From: Cunninghamia lanceolata | Taxonomy: Eukaryota; Streptophyta; Pinopsida; Cupressales; Cupressaceae | Assembly (NCBI GenBank): GCA_027924645.1 | Contig: BSBN01000494.1 | Location: 320,001 to 384,000, forward strand | DNA: 64,000 nt | Direction: 5' to 3' | Shown here: positions 1-12,074 of the stretch, piece by piece | Layout of the letters: the number at the start of each line of letters is the position of its first letter | How positions within the stretch are numbered: the first letter of the stretch is position 1 | Notes under the pieces: model-generated | Seen by the model: the letters and a program-made list of their open reading frames with translations, nothing else | Told to the model about the DNA's origin: nothing | The model's database searches: none | Position numbers and translations under genes: made by a program

Positions 1-250
1 ACCACGTCGCAATGACCCCCTTGTTGGCCTTCTTGCATTTGGGTATGCGCACGTGTGTGTAGTACCCTGCTAACAATAGTACTATTTATGCCTTAAGCGT
101 TCACCACCAAGCACGCTCACGCATGCGAGGGGGTTTTTAGGGAAGCGTGGGAAACATTTGTGATATTTTGTGTCATAACCACATGACAAATGTGGACATG
201 ACACGTGTGATGCGTGTTGTGACCACATGGGAAATGTGGGCATGACAGAA
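1..250. other. Unassigned sequence left of a gypsy gag; 25-bp imperfect direct repeat
   Basis: No coding signal is visible. A 25-base motif (CCACATG..AAATGTGG.CATGACA) occurs at 179-203 and again at 223-247 with three mismatches. Homology to gypsy gag/protease stops at about 251, so this stretch is foreign to that element and marks a deletion or insertion junction. Confidence 0.5.
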
Positions 251-251
251 T

Positions 252-1604
252 CCTTTCTAGTTTAAATTTATCCTCCATTTTCCTAGATACCATATTATTT
301 GTTGAACCAAAATCTATTACTACCTTGCATATTTTACCTTTGCTTTTGCAATTGGTCCTGAAAAGTGCTCTCCTTTGTATCATCTCCTTGGATGTCTTCA
401 AGAGTGTTCTCATTAGCATCAATGCTTCTCCATCTTGAACTGGGGCTGCACTCCCAATTGGAGAGTTAACACTTTCATCTACCTCCTCTTCTTGCACATA
501 TTGAACCCTCTTTTCATTCCTACTTTCACTATCACCAAATGTAGAACTTTGGTTCATTGGACACTTGTATGCTGTATGACCAATCTCATTGCAATGATAA
601 CATCTCCTAGTGAAAACATTAGAACCTCTACCTCCACCTCTTGTTCCTCTAAATTCCCCTCTAAAATCAGAAACTTGGTCCTTACCTTTGCTTGTGTCTC
701 CTTGGTCTTCTTGGGACTGATTTTTGTCTTCAAAACTGTCTCTACCTCTGAAATTTCTGCCACCTCTTCCTCTACTTTGCTGCTCACCTCTCCTCTTCAA
801 CTTCTCTTCAACCCTTAATGCTACTTGAAAGTATTTCTCCACGGTTTCAGGGGTCAATAAACTAATTTCATCTTGAATATTTAACCTCAAACTATTTAGA
901 TACCTTTCCACCTTGGCTTTTTCATCCTCCATGCACCCACAACGAAGAGTGTATTTGTGAAACTCCTCGGTGTAAGTGGCCACATCCAAATCTCTTTGCT
1001 TGAGATTTTGCATCCTCTTGTAGATTTGCACCTCATAGTTTGATGGAAGGAATTGGGACTTGATCCTCTACAATATTCTACTCCATGAAGAGATCATACT
1101 CTTCCCATTCTTTACCCTCTCTCCTTGGGTGTAATTCCACCATGTAAGGGCAACACCTTTGAGTTTAGTTTCTGCAAACTTAACCCTCTTACTTTTAGGA
1201 ACTTCTTTGTATTCAAAGTAGTTGTTTAGAGCCTCAATCTACTCCATAACTTCATCAACATTCATCTTCCCCCTAAACATGGGAATCTCCATCCGAGCCT
1301 ACAAAGAATCCTTGCCAATTGCCTTGATGGCTTCAAGGAAATACCTTTGATTAGCCGGTACCTCTACCTCTTCTTGTTCTTGTTCTTCTTCCTCTTTCTC
1401 TTCCTCTTCATCTGAACCTTCATCTATCCTCTTCCCTATCCTCAATGCCTTCAACTCTTCTTGGAGTGCGTCTTTGACTCCACTCTTGATCTTCTCTTCC
1501 ATCTCCTTGAACTTCTTGACCACTTCGGTGGTCATCCCCTTAGAAGGCATATTGCTAGCCTCTCCTTCACTCTCCTCTGCTAACATATACCAGGTCAACA
1601 ACAA
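252..1604 (-). pseudogene. Ty3/gypsy gag plus start of protease, broken
   Basis: This is the capsid/nucleocapsid reading frame of an LTR retrotransposon, whose product would package element RNA in cytoplasmic particles. One minus-strand frame runs from 1604 to 252 and is interrupted only by three TAG stops (1299-1301, 1239-1241, 1068-1070), at least one of which replaces an expected Trp. An acidic Glu-rich N-terminal part is followed by the gag domain, an Arg/Gly-rich linker and a CCHC zinc knuckle (C-YHC-NEIGHTAYKC), then the protease active-site region, which reads DFGST where DSGST is usual. Homology ends about 12 residues later at ~252, so the rest of pol is missing. The frame follows the primer binding site at 1615-1627 at normal spacing. 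Confidence 0.85.
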
Positions 1605-1614
1605 AACCTTTTAT

Positions 1615-1627
1615 GGCTCTGATACCA
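1615..1627 (-). other. Primer binding site of the gypsy element
   Basis: Read on the minus strand this is TGGTATCAGAGCC, the usual initiator-methionine tRNA complement of plant LTR retrotransposons. It lies just upstream of the gag frame. The minus-strand LTR would end at about 1631 with ...ACATCA, three bases before the site. Confidence 0.8.
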
Positions 1628-4600
1628 CTATGATGTAGAGGCAAATTGGATGGGAAAGGATAGACAAACTAGACAAGGTTCTACTTCACCTACAAGCCCA
1701 AAAACAAAGATCTTTATGCAAAAGTGGGAACAACAGAAAGAAACTCTAGAATCATTATGGAAATGTTGGTTTGGTATGTTATTGGACCCATTCCATCCAT
1801 TGGCCAAGGTAGATTGGATTTCGGGTTGGTACTTCCTTCACAAACCACTCAAAATGACTTGTAGCCCTTCAAAAAGATGACAGACCCAATAACGTTTGAC
1901 TCAAACCTCCAAACCCAAATCTTAGACAATAATTAGATACCCATTATGGTATTCTATCACATATCCCAAACTTGGCATAGGTTGTTTTGTATAGACTATC
2001 TCAACCAATAACCCCTGTCAGTGGCCTAGTGCGCCAATTAGGCCAAATTTACAAAGAGACTACCAAAGAATACAAGCCCAGAACTCAAACAAAGGTTTGG
2101 ACACTTAGAATACATACTAAAACAACTGAATTTGTGGGTTTTAGATTTCTACTAACTACTGTTCCCAAAAACACACCTTTGGTTCCTTCAATGTGCCTTA
2201 AAACTACACCTAACACATGGTTTTGTTAGGTCTCATCAATGCAAACTCTTTCTCTGCAATTTCTCTGCCAAAAAAACATCACAACATACTAGTACAGTCC
2301 TACCACCATCCATTCCACTAACCAAAAGTGAATCAAATCAGTGGAATGGCAAGGAGATGCATATTCCTCTACCAAGACCCTAGAGAAGGGTTTCACAACC
2401 AAGTTTGAAATGAAACCTTATAACTCCCTTCAATATTCTTGTTAAGATGCCAAACTACATTCAAATTAAAGATGACTCAATTTAGTATCAAATCAAAACA
2501 TGAAGAGATGATGACAAAACTGTACCTTCCTACAGTATGGCCTATAGAGGCATATTTCTTAGAAAAAATAGAATTTTGTCCAAAGGGCAGTCCCGGAGTT
2601 TTTCTTGTAGAAAACTATTTATTGAATGTCAAGATGCCAAATAAGATTTATTTAGAAGTCAGTCCATCCCTCTATCCATCCCACATATTTGGGACTCTTG
2701 AAAATTCTGTACAAATGAATAGTATAGCCTGTTGTTGCAACAAACACAGAAAATTTAGAAAAACAATCACAAGAGTAGCCCAAGGAAAAACAGAGATATC
2801 TCCCTTGAAATTTAGTGTCAAAACCTCTAACTAGGCTTTTTTGAAAGCTACTTCAACCCCTCACATGTGCCATATAATTTGGGGCCATTACTATTCCATA
2901 CAGAAGTACAGTATGGACTTCTACAGTGAAAAATACATAAAAAAGGCAGAAACTGATGTTTTTTGTTATTTCCTTTAATCAAAATGTCTCTCTGTCTATA
3001 ATAATCCTTGGCAGGTATTAAAGAAGCCTTCTACCATTCCCTTAGAGTAGTTTTTAGTTGATGTAACTTGCACAACCACCAAATTTCCCTTTTATCAACT
3101 ACTTCTGTGTTTAGGACAGCAACTGTCTTGTTTTAGACTTAAAACTAATTACAAGTTTGTCATAATGTCATCGATGGTTTTTTGTGATTTGTCAACACCT
3201 TTGACAATATCATAAAACTTTGACAAGACTTAACATCCCTTCTAACACTTGGACATGCCTTTTACAAGGCTTACAATATGAAATATATGACTACCCCTAG
3301 GATTTCATGACTACCTTTTTATATGACAACAATATGTAGACATTTGGACATAGTCCTTATTACAATCAAGTGGATGGTCTTTTAGGACCTTATTAGGATC
3401 AACAAGACAAAATGAACTTCAAAGTAAATCATGAAGTTGAATGCCTCATGGAGGCCACCTTGTGTTAGGTGCTCCTGCACCACTTAAGATCCATGATAAC
3501 CTCCCTACTCTTTTCCTCTAATGACAGGAAATTATAATGGTTTAACCCTAATAATCCTTATGCATAATATCACATAGCATGGGTATCATTGTCATCATAG
3601 TTAAGAGAAGTTTCAGGATTGATTATTATTTTGTTGATAAGACTGTCCTTTAACTATCCAAACATTTAGTGCCTATAACAGTCCTAACTTTGTCCCAAAC
3701 AACATTTCATCCTACACAACTCCCTTTATGACAATGCCTCCAATGATTATGACAATCATAGCTCATAAATGACAATAAATCTCCTTCACCAACTTGGTCA
3801 TGCATTCTTGTACAATCATGTCACTAATTAGTTATAGCAGTCATAGCATAAAAAATGGTCCAAGGCCCTATCATTGAGTTGAAGAAGCTATCCTTGTTCA
3901 AACTTTAAAGGTGCTGCCATGCAAATGTTGCATAAGACTGTCATAGATAGGACTATCATAAAAATGGTTATACATTTATTTGACCTCATGTTTTGCTAGA
4001 TTATTATCATTTATTGTTTGGGGATTGTTCATACACCTATCTCATGGTATTCTCATCACAAGAACAGTCTTGATATTCGAATTAGTATGCAAAATACCAT
4101 GTAGACTGCCCTAGAAGACTGTCACAAATAAATCAACAATAGGACTATCATAAGTTTAGAGGCATCCATGGCATCATTTCCATATTAAATCCTTCATTAA
4201 TGTTGTCCTAGATCCCACATTATGATGAATAAGTCCTTTGGTGATGCATTAATGGGATAATGATATGATCTTGTGCCAAAATGTCACCTTGTTGTCCTAG
4301 GAAGACTGCCATGCCCAGCTAGTCATGGACAACCATTGAACATGAAGAGTTATGCACATTTTTGGGATGTTATAAGGTATGTGAAAGTGGTTTGAAGCTT
4401 AAAAATAGTCATCACAACATCTACCATGGTCCAAGAAGGTAAACTACATGCCTAATTTGAAACTACTCACAAAGGCCTTCATTTAAGTCATGATTTTTGT
4501 CTTCACATGTCTTCCTCTAGACTTTGGGACAATGGTTATAAATTTTTCCACGGATCAAGAAAATGAACTACATATTGATTTTTCAGAAGTTATGAACCTT

Positions 4601-5480
4601 ATGCATGTCTAAGTTAACCTGGGAATCATAAAAATGAGTTTATCAAACCTACAATAGCCATGAACATGAAGAACAAGTTGATGATTTGGTTGAGAAAATC
4701 GAGGGTTGTCATGTTTCTCATGGAGATGGGATGCATTAAGGAAGTTTATTCATGCATAATCAAACCTTGGAGACTGATTTAGAGAAGTTAGGACCGCCAT
4801 AGTATGAGTCACCTCACTAATCATGAGGAAAATGTGCTCCATAAATGACAATTTCCCTCATCTTCCTAGCTGTCCCAACTCATAGAAGGCAAGTTTTGGA
4901 AGTTGCAATCAAGAAATTCTTGCCCTAAAACTTAGCCACATCATTGTCTTGGTTAGGAGAATTGGTTATCGAAACCTTACAGGTAGCCTCTACTTTACTA
5001 TAACTTCTGCCTTGAATTTCTGCCCTGAATCTCTGCACCTTGTTATTCTACCTTGAATTTCTACACCTTCTTATTCTACCCTAACCCTAACTCTGCTAAA
5101 AATAAGAAGTTTGTAGAACCATGTACCAAGATAGTTGATAAATCATTGTGACCATTATTCATTGTGAAAATTAGAAGTTTGTAGAACCTTGTTATTCATT
5201 GTGACCATTATTCATTGTCATTATAAAATTTCTAATTAGCATTGTCTTATTCATCATGCTTGTAGAAATCATCATCATGCCAAAGAAATGAGAAAAAACT
5301 TTAACACTAGAAGAGCATGAAGCTGAGAATGAGAGGAAAAGAGAAAAATTGAGGCAAATTTCAGAAAGTAGGAAATTGTCAACCATATAGGAAGACATTC
5401 CACCATTGCCAATTGAAGAGGAACATGACACATCTAATGAAGCTAAGAGAGAGATGGAATTGGCGGCACAAAGGGAATGA
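1628..5480. other. Gene-free stretch; left edge probably the 5' LTR of the gypsy element
   Basis: From 1631 the sequence should be the 5' LTR belonging to the minus-strand gag, since it abuts the primer binding site. I could not find its outer end, because no second LTR copy is present. A hairpin-like CCTAACACATGG...TTGTTAGG lies at ~2209-2230. The remainder has only short unconvincing frames and many loosely similar phrases built on GACTGTCATAA and ATGACAA, similar in flavour to 12100-13100. No domain is recognisable. Confidence 0.4.
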
Positions 5481-5519
5481 ATGCAAAACCTCCATTCAAT
5501 CAGGAAAGTGAATCTCGAA

Positions 5520-5759
5520 GTTGGAGGCACTCCATCATCCACATGTCAAGTTGAAGGAACACCATCATTATCTTCTCGAATTGGAGACACTCCATCTTTC
5601 ATAGGTGAAGTAGAAGGTACATCTTCATTTTCTTCTCAGGTTGGTGGCACACCATCATTCACACATCAAGTTGAAGGTACACCATCTTCTCCATCTCAAC
5701 TTCAAGTCTTTTCATCTTTTTCACCTCCAATTGAAGGCACATCATCTATCCCATCTCAA
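5520..5759 (+). repeat. Eight tandem 30-bp units coding a 10-residue repeat
   Basis: Eight consecutive 10-residue units of the pattern V-E/G-G-T-P-S-x-x-x-Q are encoded here, the seventh being degenerate (LQVFSSFSPP). The units differ at synonymous and non-synonymous sites, so this is an older coding minisatellite. It forms the N-terminal, probably disordered, part of the candidate transposase frame. Confidence 0.85.
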
Positions 5760-7933
5760 ATAAATATTGAAGAAATTCCTAATGTTGAGTCAACTTTACC
5801 AATGAAAATGCCTCCTAGAATTTTGCATAAGAAGCCTAAGTTTCTAATCAATATTGATGAGAATGTGTTGAAGCCCATGTAGGATAAGATTCCCATGTGC
5901 GCTTGCCAAAGATATGCGAATAAGATATGGAAATTATTCTCTGAGAATTTAAATGAAACTAGAAGATGTTAACTATTTGTTGAATTGATGAGAAATCTAA
6001 AATTAGGCCCACTATGAAGATTCTTGGCCTAAGAACATCTAATGCCTCAAGTGAAAAATCAATTGTTAAGAATCTAATGAGTGTATATGAGGGTGTGGGA
6101 TCCACCTCACACACCAAGGATAGTAATGTTACACGATGTGTCATTACATCAACAATAGTAAGCTAATAAACAAAGAAATCTCGCGTCATTAGAAAGACAA
6201 GTCAAACTTTGAAAATAAGTAGAAAAACTCTAATGAGAGCCATTGGAAGATGTGAAAGAGTTGAGGACCCAAACACCAATGAATTGTGGCATTCTCTGGG
6301 AGAATCCCACAGAAAGACAAAGTTGTTGAAGCTTTGAGATCCATCATTGAAGAATTTTGGAGAATAACACAAGGGTATCTCCTAATGCAAGAGATGTTAT
6401 GAGAAGGAGAATTGGTTGTCGAAACCGGGAGCCACATCCAAAGCATTTTTTGGATGTGACCCAAACACAATTTTTCAAGAAATTTCAAGAGATGTATCCT
6501 CAAATTAAAATTTGTCAAAGATATTTTGAAATGCTAAAACCTTTCTATGTCAAAATAAATCACACATGCACTACTTGTTGTTGTAGAATACATATTGAAT
6601 TTTCTAACAATTTTGATGTTTACTGGTCTATATGTTTATATATATATACTAACAATGTTTTGCAAGATTGTGACATACATGCCCCACCAACTACTTCAAG
6701 AGACTTCATATCAATAATTTTATGTGAAAGAGAGGAGGTCAAATATTCTACAGGAAATTATGCGTGGATGACACATGTCAGCATTGCGGTGGCTTGCAAC
6801 ATATGCCAATATGTCAACATGTGGAAAGCACACATGCAGTTGGAAACAAACTGGTAGAGTTTGGCAAGTATAAAATAGTGGCCTACAATACAAAAGATGG
6901 TAAAGAAGCAAAGAGGTGTGCTTTGGTTATTCAAAAGACTCCAGTGTATCAATTTATGTCTACATTTCGTGACAGTATAGTGTATGAGTATGCAAGGCAT
7001 ACCCATAGAGCTCGATGGTTGGACTTGCAATTCAAGTTATGCAAGGACATGTTTCCACTTGGTACCATCATTTCAGTTGTTGACTTTGCAGAGAACTACA
7101 CACTACAGCCACAGAATGAGGTGCAATCATAGTATTACAACTCTATGTGGGTTGCTATATTTGTGCAAATAGAATTCATTCATGTAGAAGATAGTACAGA
7201 GGATGATATGAAGATCTTGAGGGAATATCATTTTTATATTAGTGATGATCACACACATTCTACAGAGTTTGTGCAAGTTTGCTTTCAGATGTTCTATAGT
7301 GATTTGGCAAACAGGAACATATCATTTCATTAGCATATCATATGGTCAGATAATTGTGCATCACAATTCAAGAATGCACAGATGTTCCTTTGGTTGAGAA
7401 GGATACATATGGTGAAGGTTTTCAACATATGTGGAATTTTTGTGAGGCTGGGCATGGAAAGGGGGAGCATGATGGTGCAAAAGCATGTATCAAAAGAGCA
7501 TTGGCACAAGAAGAGTTGAAGTACAAAGACAATGCAAAGTTGACATATGCGAGATCTATTATTGAATGGTGTAATACTACAATGGGTCCAGGTAATGAAG
7601 GTAAGTCTATAGTTCGTAGATATTTTTGGTTGGTTGATGATACTAACATTGCAAAATATGAGGACTATTATACATTGATAGGATCAAGTGAGCTACACTC
7701 TTTTAGAATCTCTAATGTAGGTTCATGGACTATTCATATGTGACATATGGCATGCTTTTTTTCTTCATGTACATATAAAGCTTGGTATGATTGTGAGTCA
7801 ACGGAGTGGGTTGATGATTGGTGTACAAGAGGCATATGCCCGGTTGACCATTATCGACTATCGACAACACTACAAATGATAGAGATTGAATCATCGGTTG
7901 ATTTTGACCATGTTTCAAATCTAGTTCAACCAG

Positions 7934-8039
7934 GTATTATCAGAATTCTAATTTTATAAAATTCAATATGCCATCTTATTTTGTATTTTTCTTGTATTGT
8001 TGACTATATTCATCGAATTGAATGCATGTATCAATGCAG
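7934..8039 (+). other. Probable spliceosomal intron in the candidate transposase gene
   Basis: The junction CCAG|GTATTA ... AATGCAG|GGCATG joins the upstream frame to the downstream one with a split Gly codon. The 106-bp interval is T-rich, as plant introns are. A second donor-like AAAG|GTATGT follows at ~8444, suggesting that further short exons once extended to about 8.6 kb. Confidence 0.6.
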
Positions 8040-8425
8040 GGCATGTTTATGCAGTTATTGCAGCTAAAGACAATGAAGAAGGAACGGATTATTATTTGAG
8101 TCATTGTGTTGAGGAAAAAAAGAAATTAGATTCCCCTATTATAGATGGAGAAAACATCGAATACCCTACAGGATCAATGGTTGTTGTTGGAACATGGCTT
8201 AGAAGGTACCCACTGAAGAAGTCTGATGTGTGGGTGTTTGAAGACTTTAAGCCACATAGGAAGATTCTTCATTATTCTAACCGCGTTGTGGCTTCAAACA
8301 TTCATTTGATCAAATATGGGGGTAGACTATTAAATAAGACCTTGTGGAAGGTTTGTGAGTCTGATCACGAGGCAATAGTTGACACAATAAAGAGTAGAGT
8401 AGACCCTGATGGTTCATTGGATTGA

Positions 8426-8840
8426 ATTAGTGGAATGACAGAAAGGTATGTTATTTTTCTTTGCTATCCTGATTTCACCTTGTATATTTTAACTACTCAT
8501 TTTAGCTAAATAGTACAATTGCATTTGCATGTAGGATTTTAGTATGATGGAGGTAGGCATAATCCTAAAGAAGTTGCCTTTGGAAGCAAAGTAAGGTAGG
8601 CTTTCATGATTATTTCATGATAATATGTCCTTTACTTTCTATTTCATAATGAGTTTTAATGATGTTACTTTTTCATAATGAGTGTTAATGAGTTTTAATG
8701 ACAAACAATTGATAGTGGTGGTAAGGGTAGCCTCAATTGATGCCCTACAAGACATTGGATCAAGTGAGAACACCTTTATAGTATTGAATTTCCAACTACC
8801 AGAAAGGTATTATGACTAAATTTTTAGGATAGGCATCTCC
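8426..8840 (+). other. Tail of the candidate transposase locus, no clear coding
   Basis: Short T-rich stretches with donor- and acceptor-like sites suggest remains of small 3' exons and introns of the gene upstream. The phrase AATGAGTxTTAATGA is repeated near 8647-8700. No domain is visible, and the palindromic array begins at its right edge. Confidence 0.3.
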
Positions 8841-11800
8841 TGGGGCCAAACAGATGGCGCCAACACATCTAGGTGGGTGGGTAAATGCTAGGGGGATGTC
8901 TTTTCGGTGGCAAAGCCTCATGGTCATTCTTGGCTATATCAAACACAGACAATCTCTCAAGAGCTCTAAGAAAAAAAATGTGACAAACTTTGCATCGACT
9001 AAACTCCATCAAACTACGACACCTAGGAACATCTTCTTTGCATGCATAGGTGGTTGTCATGTCCACCTACAAACACCTACCTCAATTTTTGCTAAATCAA
9101 TTTCATTTGCCTATGGTGGCAAGGAATGCATTCTTGCAAAATGCTTCAGTTTCATGCAGTGGAAAGGTGCTAAGAGTGACATTTTACATTCCATAGGTTG
9201 TGGGGCCAAACGGACGTTGTCAATGTGTCGGGGTGGGAGGATAAATGCCAGGGGAGGTCTTGTTTCATGTGCCAAGTGCCCTAGTCATTCGGGGCGGCAA
9301 GCTACTAACAAAGTCCCTTAAGATCCCTAAGACACAAAAACTACCAAACTTTGACAGAGTAGTTCTCAGAATTTGTGGTAGCTGGGAATATTTTGTTTGG
9401 ACCTACAGGCGCATGTGGGGTTTGTCCACAATAACCTCTCTTAGTTTTGGTCAACTCCAGTCTATTTAACCGTGCCGAAATCAAACGTATTCTAGCAAAA
9501 TCATTTAGTTCATGTAGTGGAGAGGTGCTAGGAGCGACATTTTGCATTACATAGCTCTTGGGGCTGAACAAACTTCACCAACATGCCAGGGTGGGTGGGT
9601 AAATGCCAGGGGATGTCTCGTTTCATGTGCCAAGCGTCCCAGTTGTTCTGGGTTGTAAGCTACCGACAAAGTAGAAAGTTGCTAACATTTAAATTTTGCA
9701 TTCCATAGGTTGTGGGATTGAACCAACTATGCCAACATGTCCGTGTGGGTGGGTAAATGCATGGGAAGGTCTCATTTCATGTGCCAAGTGTCTCAGTTGT
9801 TCCGGGCTGCAAGCTATCAGCAAACTCGAAAGGTGCTAGGAGTGACATTTTGCATTCCATAGGTCGTGAGGCCAAACAGACTTTGCCAATGCATCGGGTT
9901 GGGTGGGTAAATGCTAGAGGAGGTCTCGTTTCATGTGCCAAGCACACCAATTGTTTGGGGCAACATGCTACCAGCAAAGTCCCTTAAGATCCCTAAGATG
10001 CAAAAACTACCAAACTTTGATGGGGTAGTTCTCAGAATTTGTGGCAGCTGGGAACATTATGTTTTGACCTACAAGTGCACGTGGGGTCTGTCCACAATAA
10101 CCTCTCTTAGTTTTGGTCAACTCCAGTCTATTTGACCATGCCGAAATCAAATGCATTCTTGTAAAATGCTTCAGTTTCATGCAATGGAAAGGTGCTAGGA
10201 GTGACATTTTGCATTCCATAGGTTGTGGGGCCGAATATACTTTGCCAACACGTCGGGGTGGGTGGATAAATTCTAGGGGAGGTCTTGTTTCGTGTGCCAA
10301 GTGCACCAGTCATTCGGGGTAGCAGGCTACCGGCAAAGTCACTTAAGATCCTAAGAGCAAAAACTTCCAAACTTTGACGGAGCAGTTATCAGAATTCATG
10401 GAAGCTGGGAATGTTCTATTTGGACCTACAGGTGCATGTGGGGTTCATTCACAATAACCTCTCTTGGTTTTGGTCAACTCCAGTCTGTTTGACCGTGCTG
10501 AAATCAAATGTATTCTTGCAAAATGCTTTAGTTTCATGCAGCATGACCTTGTCAGGTGCCTTATTTTTTGATATGCTCATCATGAGGCTGAATCAACTGT
10601 GCTAATGCATTGGGGTGGATGGGTAAATGTTAGGGAAGGTCTCTTTTCATGTGCCAAGTGTCCCAGTCATTCTAGCCTGTAAGCTACCAACAAAATGACT
10701 TTGTCGGTAGCTTATAGCCTAGAACGATTGGGACCCTTACAACACAAAATGAGACCTCCCTTGGTATTTACCTACCCACTCCAACGCGTTGGCGAAGTCC
10801 GTTCGGCCTTACAAGCTATGGAATGCAAAATGTCACTCCTAGCACCTTTTGAGTTTGCTAATAGCTTGCAGCCTAGAATGACTGAGACACTTGGCGCATG
10901 AAATGAGACCTCCCCTAGCATTTACCCACCCACCCAAATGTGTTGGCATAGTTAGTTCAGCTCCATGATGAATAGAATAAAAAATATGGCACCTGGCAAC
11001 GTTGTGCTACATGAAATTCAAGCATTTTGCAAGAATGCATTTGATTTTGGCACGGTCAAACGGACTAGAGTTGACCAAAACTTAAAGAAGCTATTGTGGA
11101 TGGACCCCACATGCATCTATAGGTCCAAACAAAACATTCCCAACTGCCACGAATTCCCAGAACTGCTCTGCCAAAGTTTGGCAGTTTTTTTTCTTAAGAT
11201 TTTAAGGGACTTTGTCGGTAGCTTGCTGCCCCGACCGACTGGGGCACTTGGCACATGAAACGAGACCTCCCTGGCATTTACCTACCCACCCTAATGCATT
11301 GGCAAAGTTTGTTCGGCCCCACAACCTATGGAATGCAAAATGTCACTCCTAGCACCTTTCCATTGCATGAAACTGAAGTATTTTGCAAGAATGCGTTTGA
11401 TTTTAGCATGGTCAAACAGATTAGAGTTGACCAAAACTGAGAGAGGTTATTGTGGACAGACCCCACGTGCACCTATAGGTCAAACTGGAACATTCCCAAC
11501 TACCATGAATTTCGAGAACTGTTGCATCAAAGTTTGGTAGTTTTTGCGTCTTAGGGATCTTAAGGGACTTTGTCGGTAGCCTACTGCCCCGAACGATTGG
11601 GGTGCTTGGCACACAAAATGAGACCTCCCCTAGCATTTACTTGGCCACCCCGATGCATTGGTGAAGTCCATTTGGCCCCGTAACCTATGGGATGCAAAAT
11701 GTCACTCCTAGCACCTTTCCACTACATGAAACTAAAGCATTTTGCAAGAATGTGTTTGATGTCAGCATGGTCAAACGGACTGGAGTTGACCAAAACTAAG

Positions 11801-12074
11801 AGAAGTTATTATGGATGGACCCCACGTGCACCCATAGGTCAAAATGGAACGTTCCCAACTACCATGAATTCTGAGAATTGCTCCGTCAAAGTTTGGCATT
11901 TTTTGCATCTTAGGAATCTTAAGGGACTTTGTCGGTAGCCTACTGCCCTAAACAATTGGGGCACTTGGAGCACAAAACGAGACCTCCCTTAGCATTTACC
12001 TGCCCACCCCGACACGTTGGCAAAGTCTGTTCGGCCCCACAACCTATGGAATGCAAAATGTCACTCCTAGCCCT
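8841..12074. repeat. Palindromic array of ~359-bp units, head to head at ~10690
   Basis: Left of ~10690, GGTGCTAGGAGTGACATTTT recurs at ~9165, 9524, 9832 and 10191, giving ~359-bp spacing with one partial unit (9682-9831). Right of ~10697 the same units appear in reverse complement: TGTCACTCCTAGCACC at ~10833, 11341 and 11700, with the last at ~12060 ending in CTAG. The centre is a hairpin, AGCTACCAACAAA / TTTGTCGGTAGCT at 10682-10713. Each unit contains further fixed phrases (GTTTTGGTCAACTCCAG, GGGTGGGTAAATGC). Short open frames in both strands are shadows of the repeat. This could be a fold-back type element, the long inverted ends of a DNA transposon, or an inverted satellite block. Confidence 0.85.

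Larger units (their letters stand above)
5481..8425 (+). pseudogene. Candidate DDE-type transposase gene, family not identified, frameshifted
   Basis: Pieces of one long protein occur in all three plus frames (6357-6857, 6764-7132, 7145-7333, 7354-7959, 7997-8425), with several stops, so the gene is dead. In order they show a Ser/Thr-rich repeat region, a basic region, a Cys-rich segment (CTTCCC, then CQHCGG...CQH), then VDFAENY (Asp at 7082), WSDNCASQFK (Asp at 7349) and EAGHGKGEHDG (Glu at 7465), and then a C-terminal Cys/Trp-rich part. The three acidic residues in this order and context look like a D-D-E RNase-H-fold transposase. I recall similar DFAENY / SDxCxxQFK / GHGKGExDG arrangements in uncharacterised eukaryotic proteins, but cannot place the family. 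An intron at 7934-8039 (GT...AG) restores the frame between QPG and HVYAVIA. Terminal inverted repeats were not found. Confidence 0.6.

Noticed and set aside
435..818. Plus-strand open frame of 127 codons
   Set aside because: It is the antisense shadow of the gypsy gag frame and has no domain of its own.
8854..11938. Many 60-155 codon frames on both strands
   Set aside because: They repeat with the ~359-bp array units and mirror each other across the inversion point; none has a conserved start or domain.
8841..12074. Possible CRISPR-like array
   Set aside because: Units are ~359 bp, with no short repeats and unique spacers, and the context is a plant nuclear genome.
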